Source: Alistipes sp.
GTDB lineage: Bacteria > Bacteroidota > Bacteroidia > Bacteroidales > Rikenellaceae
Assembly (NCBI GenBank): GCA_017503575.1
Contig: JAFVSV010000015.1
Location: 1-59,974, forward strand
Reading direction: 5' to 3'
Length of the DNA: 59,974 nucleotides
In this document: positions 58,465 to 59,974 of the stretch, one piece after another
Layout: every line of letters starts with the position of its first letter
Numbering within the stretch: the first letter of the stretch is position 1
The notes under the pieces: generated by a model
What the model was told of the DNA's origin: nothing
The model's input: the letters and a program-made list of their open reading frames with translations, nothing else
The model's database searches: none
Program-made: the position numbers and the translations under genes

Positions 58465-58653
58465 CTAATTTAACTTCTTTGAAGGTTTGCCCCAACCATT
58501 CATCTGCCATACATACTCTCGTGCCTCCTCCTTGCTTCGGAAGTCCTTTATGAATGTTCCGCAAGCTCCAGTTTCGCTTACCTCTGTCCACTGCCATACA
58601 CCGAAACTTCGTCGATGTGGTGCGTAGTAAAAATTTCCTAAAACTGCCTTCAT
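58465..58653 (-). CDS. 62-residue protein of unknown function
   Basis: This very small, aromatic-rich basic protein (MKAVLGNFYYAPHRRSFGVW) ends with a helix EEAREYVWQMNGWGKPSKKL. No family was recognised. It is the first gene of the minus-strand run in the element, with a full-consensus promoter about 25 bp upstream (TTTG-N20-TATATTTG) whose -33 box coincides with an ATTACCAAA site. That placement suggests control by the divergent XRE protein. Confidence 0.6.
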   Translation of the reverse strand: MKAVLGNFYYAPHRRSFGVWQWTEVSETGACGTFIKDFRSKEEAREYVWQMNGWGKPSKKLN

Positions 58654-58677
58654 AATTTATTACCTATTTTGTTGCTG

Positions 58678-58709
58678 CAAATATAGTAAAATATTAATAT
58701 ATTACCAAA
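58678..58709 (-). promoter_or_regulatory. Minus-strand promoter of the small-gene/recombinase run
   Basis: TTTG (58709-58706), 20 bp, then TATATTTG (58685-58678) on the minus strand is a full consensus promoter, 25 bp ahead of the 62-residue gene. Its -33 box is part of the ATTACCAAA motif at 58701-58709. Confidence 0.75.
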
Positions 58710-58782
58710 TTTTTTAGATTAAAAATGTAATTTATTACCAAAATATTTGCGAGTTGTTTTAATTTATTTTAATTTTGGTAAT
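58701..58782. promoter_or_regulatory. Three ATTACCAAA sites in the divergent XRE promoter region (putative operator)
   Basis: ATTACCAAA occurs at 58701-58709 and 58734-58742, and inverted (TTTGGTAAT) at 58774-58782. A weaker ATTACC is at 58659-58664. The outer copies coincide with promoter elements of each divergent gene, and the middle one lies 3 bp from the plus-strand -33 box. This is the expected design for XRE autoregulation. Confidence 0.6.
58746..58777 (+). promoter_or_regulatory. Promoter of the XRE regulator and downstream gene
   Basis: TTTG (58746-58749), 20 bp, then TAATTTTG (58770-58777) matches the Bacteroidetes consensus, 20 bp before the XRE start. The TTTG of its -7 box is the beginning of an inverted ATTACCAAA site. 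Confidence 0.75.
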
Positions 58783-58797
58783 TAATACTGTCGTAAT

Positions 58798-59088
58798 ATG
58801 GATTTTTCAATAATCAAAGACCTTCTTGAGGAGCGCAATATGTCGTTCAAAGAGTTGAGTGACACACTTGGTGTAGATAGAAATAATCTCTATAATTCAC
58901 TTACGAAAGGAAATCCAACACTACAAAGATTGGAAGCGGTTGCTAAGGTGCTCGATGTTCCAGTATGGCGATTACTCACTAAGGAGACGAAGGTTGATAT
59001 ATATGGTACCATCGTATATAAAGATGAGGTGTATGTTATTAAGTCGGTTCACGACTTAACCAACCTTGCAGATAAAATTTCAAAGTAG
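58798..59088 (+). CDS. XRE-family helix-turn-helix regulator
   Basis: This 96-residue protein is a compact HTH_XRE domain (about residues 5-62: LLEERNMSFKELSDTLGVDR, NNLYNSLTKGNPTLQRLEAV, then LDVPVWRLL). A short C-terminal beta extension follows (VDIYGTIVYKDEVYVIKSVH). It is 11 bp upstream of the methyltransferase-like gene on the same strand, an arrangement like the controller proteins of restriction-modification systems. Three ATTACCAAA sites in its promoter region suggest that it represses or balances both directions. Confidence 0.85.
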   Translation: MDFSIIKDLLEERNMSFKELSDTLGVDRNNLYNSLTKGNPTLQRLEAVAKVLDVPVWRLLTKETKVDIYGTIVYKDEVYVIKSVHDLTNLADKISK

Positions 59089-59099
59089 AGACTACGACT

Positions 59100-59974
59100 A
59101 TGGCAAAGAAAAATAAAGGGACTTTCTCATATATTGAAACTCAACAGGCGTTGGAGGCTATTTCCACAACTACTACTCGTGAGTCGCTACCTTATGAACT
59201 GCTGCGCATCTTTTGTGGATATAGCGATGCTGCCATTGCTCGTGTCAAGGATGGCAGAGGTAATGATGCAAAGGATGGCAAGACCATACTTGTCAAGAAG
59301 CTTTTTGCATATCGACCTACCGAGACAACACTGTTGGGTGAGGAGGATGTGTCAGATGTGATTGAGGCAATGGAGAAAGACCCTTCAATTTCAAAGAAGG
59401 AACCACGCCTATATATCACTTTTGATGGCCAGACTCTATTTGCTCATGACCCTAAGGAGAACGATGTTTACTACAACGATATAACCCTTTTATGGAAAGA
59501 TTTTGACTTCTTCAAACCTCTGGCTGGTATCGAGAAGTTCCGCAACCATGAGGAGGCTGAGGCGGATGTTAAGTCTGCTGAGATTATGGCTAAGATATAT
59601 GATGACATCTGCCGATACAATAACATTAAGGATGATGAGCAGGTTCACAATATCAACCTCTTTATGACCCGTCTGCTCTTCTGCTACTTTGCAGAGGATA
59701 CTGGCTTGTTCCCAGTTGCCAATATGTTCTCTGATGCCCTCCGAGAGGATACCAAAGCTGATGGCTCTGACCTTGCTGAGTTCCTTGAAGGCATCTTCGA
59801 TATTATGGCTATCGAGAATAAGACCATCAGAGCATCTATGCCTCAACACATCTCTCGTTTCCCCTATGTGAACGGTGGTCTATTTAAGGAGCATGTTCCT
59901 GTGCCAACCCTTAGTCGCAGAACTCGCACCCTGATGCTCAGATGTGGTGAGTATAACTGGAGGGAGATTAACCC
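59100..59974 (+). CDS. Type IIG/IIL-like (MmeI/YeeA-like) restriction-methylation protein, N-terminal part
   Basis: An open frame from ATG 59100 runs 291 codons to the window edge. The N-terminus starts MAKKNKGTFSYIETQQALEA. The region around LLWKDFDFFKPLAGIEKFRN, NLFMTRLLFCYFAEDTGLFP, DGSDLAEFLEGIFDIM and FPYVNGGLFKEHVPVP is the helical segment that precedes the methyltransferase domain in MmeI-type and YeeA-type proteins. SAM and NPPY motifs would lie beyond the window, and I do not see a clear PD-(D/E)xK nuclease motif in the visible part. It is probably a DNA modification or restriction enzyme under control of the preceding XRE gene. Confidence 0.65.
   Translation, partial: MAKKNKGTFSYIETQQALEAISTTTTRESLPYELLRIFCGYSDAAIARVKDGRGNDAKDGKTILVKKLFAYRPTETTLLGEEDVSDVIEAMEKDPSISKKEPRLYITFDGQTLFAHDPKENDVYYNDITLLWKDFDFFKPLAGIEKFRNHEEAEADVKSAEIMAKIYDDICRYNNIKDDEQVHNINLFMTRLLFCYFAEDTGLFPVANMFSDALREDTKADGSDLAEFLEGIFDIMAIENKTIRASMPQHISRFPYVNGGLFKEHVPVPTLSRRTRTLMLRCGEYNWREIN

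Larger units (their letters stand above)
55192..59974. mobile_element. Integrated mobile element at tRNA-Leu, left part only
   Basis: From the tRNA 3' end to the window edge the DNA is visibly more AT-rich than the rest. It carries two serine recombinases, small unknown genes, an XRE regulator and a restriction-methylation-like gene. This gene content, next to a tRNA, is typical of an integrative island. The far end and a duplicated attachment site lie outside the window. Confidence 0.7.

Overview
The window looks like a chromosome segment of a gut Bacteroidales, most plausibly an Alistipes-like Rikenellaceae, although no rRNA or species marker is present to prove this. The evidence is the recurring Bacteroidetes promoter (-7 TAnnTTTG, in the best cases with a -33 TTTG 20 bp upstream), exported GH92, GH97 and GH5 glycosidases, a TonB-dependent receptor with an N-terminal carboxypeptidase-like domain, a bamA-ompH-ompH cluster, a plant-type glutaminyl cyclase, and many exported proteins that would begin with Gln after signal-peptide cleavage.

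Layout. 1-0.14 kb: right end of an IS3-family insertion sequence. 0.15-0.27 kb: an imperfect inverted-repeat element. 0.3-4.3 kb (-): yitT-priA-comF. 4.4-12 kb (-): rlmN leading a tight glycan-degradation run (GH97, two GH92). 12.1-15 kb (+): tonB-like gene, then hflX and upp. 15-19.5 kb (-): a small exported protein, then a metal-handling operon transcribed as PqqD-like protein, His/Cys-rich exported protein, TonB-dependent receptor, heavy-metal-associated (HMA) protein. 19.5-25.1 kb (+): recQ, a 3'-5' exonuclease, an RlmI-type methyltransferase, two unrecognised exported proteins. 25.2-31.3 kb (-): glutaminyl cyclase, homocysteine methyltransferase, M20 amidohydrolase, rnr, mqnC. 31.4-33.3 kb (+): birA, a flavodoxin-fold reductase, gcvH. 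33.4-38 kb (-): pdxJ, cca, a metallophosphoesterase and a GH5 mannanase-like enzyme. 38.1-44.1 kb (+): nadK, uppS, bamA, two ompH/skp genes, a free-methionine-sulfoxide reductase. 44.4-49.3 kb (+): iorA, iorB, an aminotransferase and a CoA transferase. 49.4-54.8 kb (-): a FAD protein, a GH5 lipoprotein and an SSS symporter, then small exported or membrane proteins. 55.1 kb: tRNA-Leu(TAG). 55.2 kb to the end: an AT-richer mobile element.

How the genes work together. The 44.4-49.3 kb cluster reads as one catabolic pathway: transamination of aromatic or other amino acids to 2-oxoacids, oxidative decarboxylation to acyl-CoA by IorAB, and CoA transfer to release an organic acid such as an arylacetate. 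The 16-19.4 kb operon looks like outer-membrane uptake plus periplasmic binding of a soft metal, with a PqqD/RRE-like protein as an unexplained first member. uppS, bamA and the two Skp-like chaperones serve envelope biogenesis. The glutaminyl cyclase probably caps the N-termini of many exported proteins encoded in the same window.

The most accessory region is 55.2-59.97 kb. A large serine recombinase ends inside the 3' end of tRNA-Leu, and a 50-codon ORF overlaps its start. A second, small serine recombinase and three small unknown genes follow. A divergent promoter region then carries three copies of ATTACCAAA placed on or beside promoter elements. On the far side are an XRE regulator and the start of what looks like a Type IIG/IIL (MmeI/YeeA-like) restriction-methylation protein, cut by the window edge. 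This is the best candidate for an undescribed system, but its main effector lies mostly outside the window.
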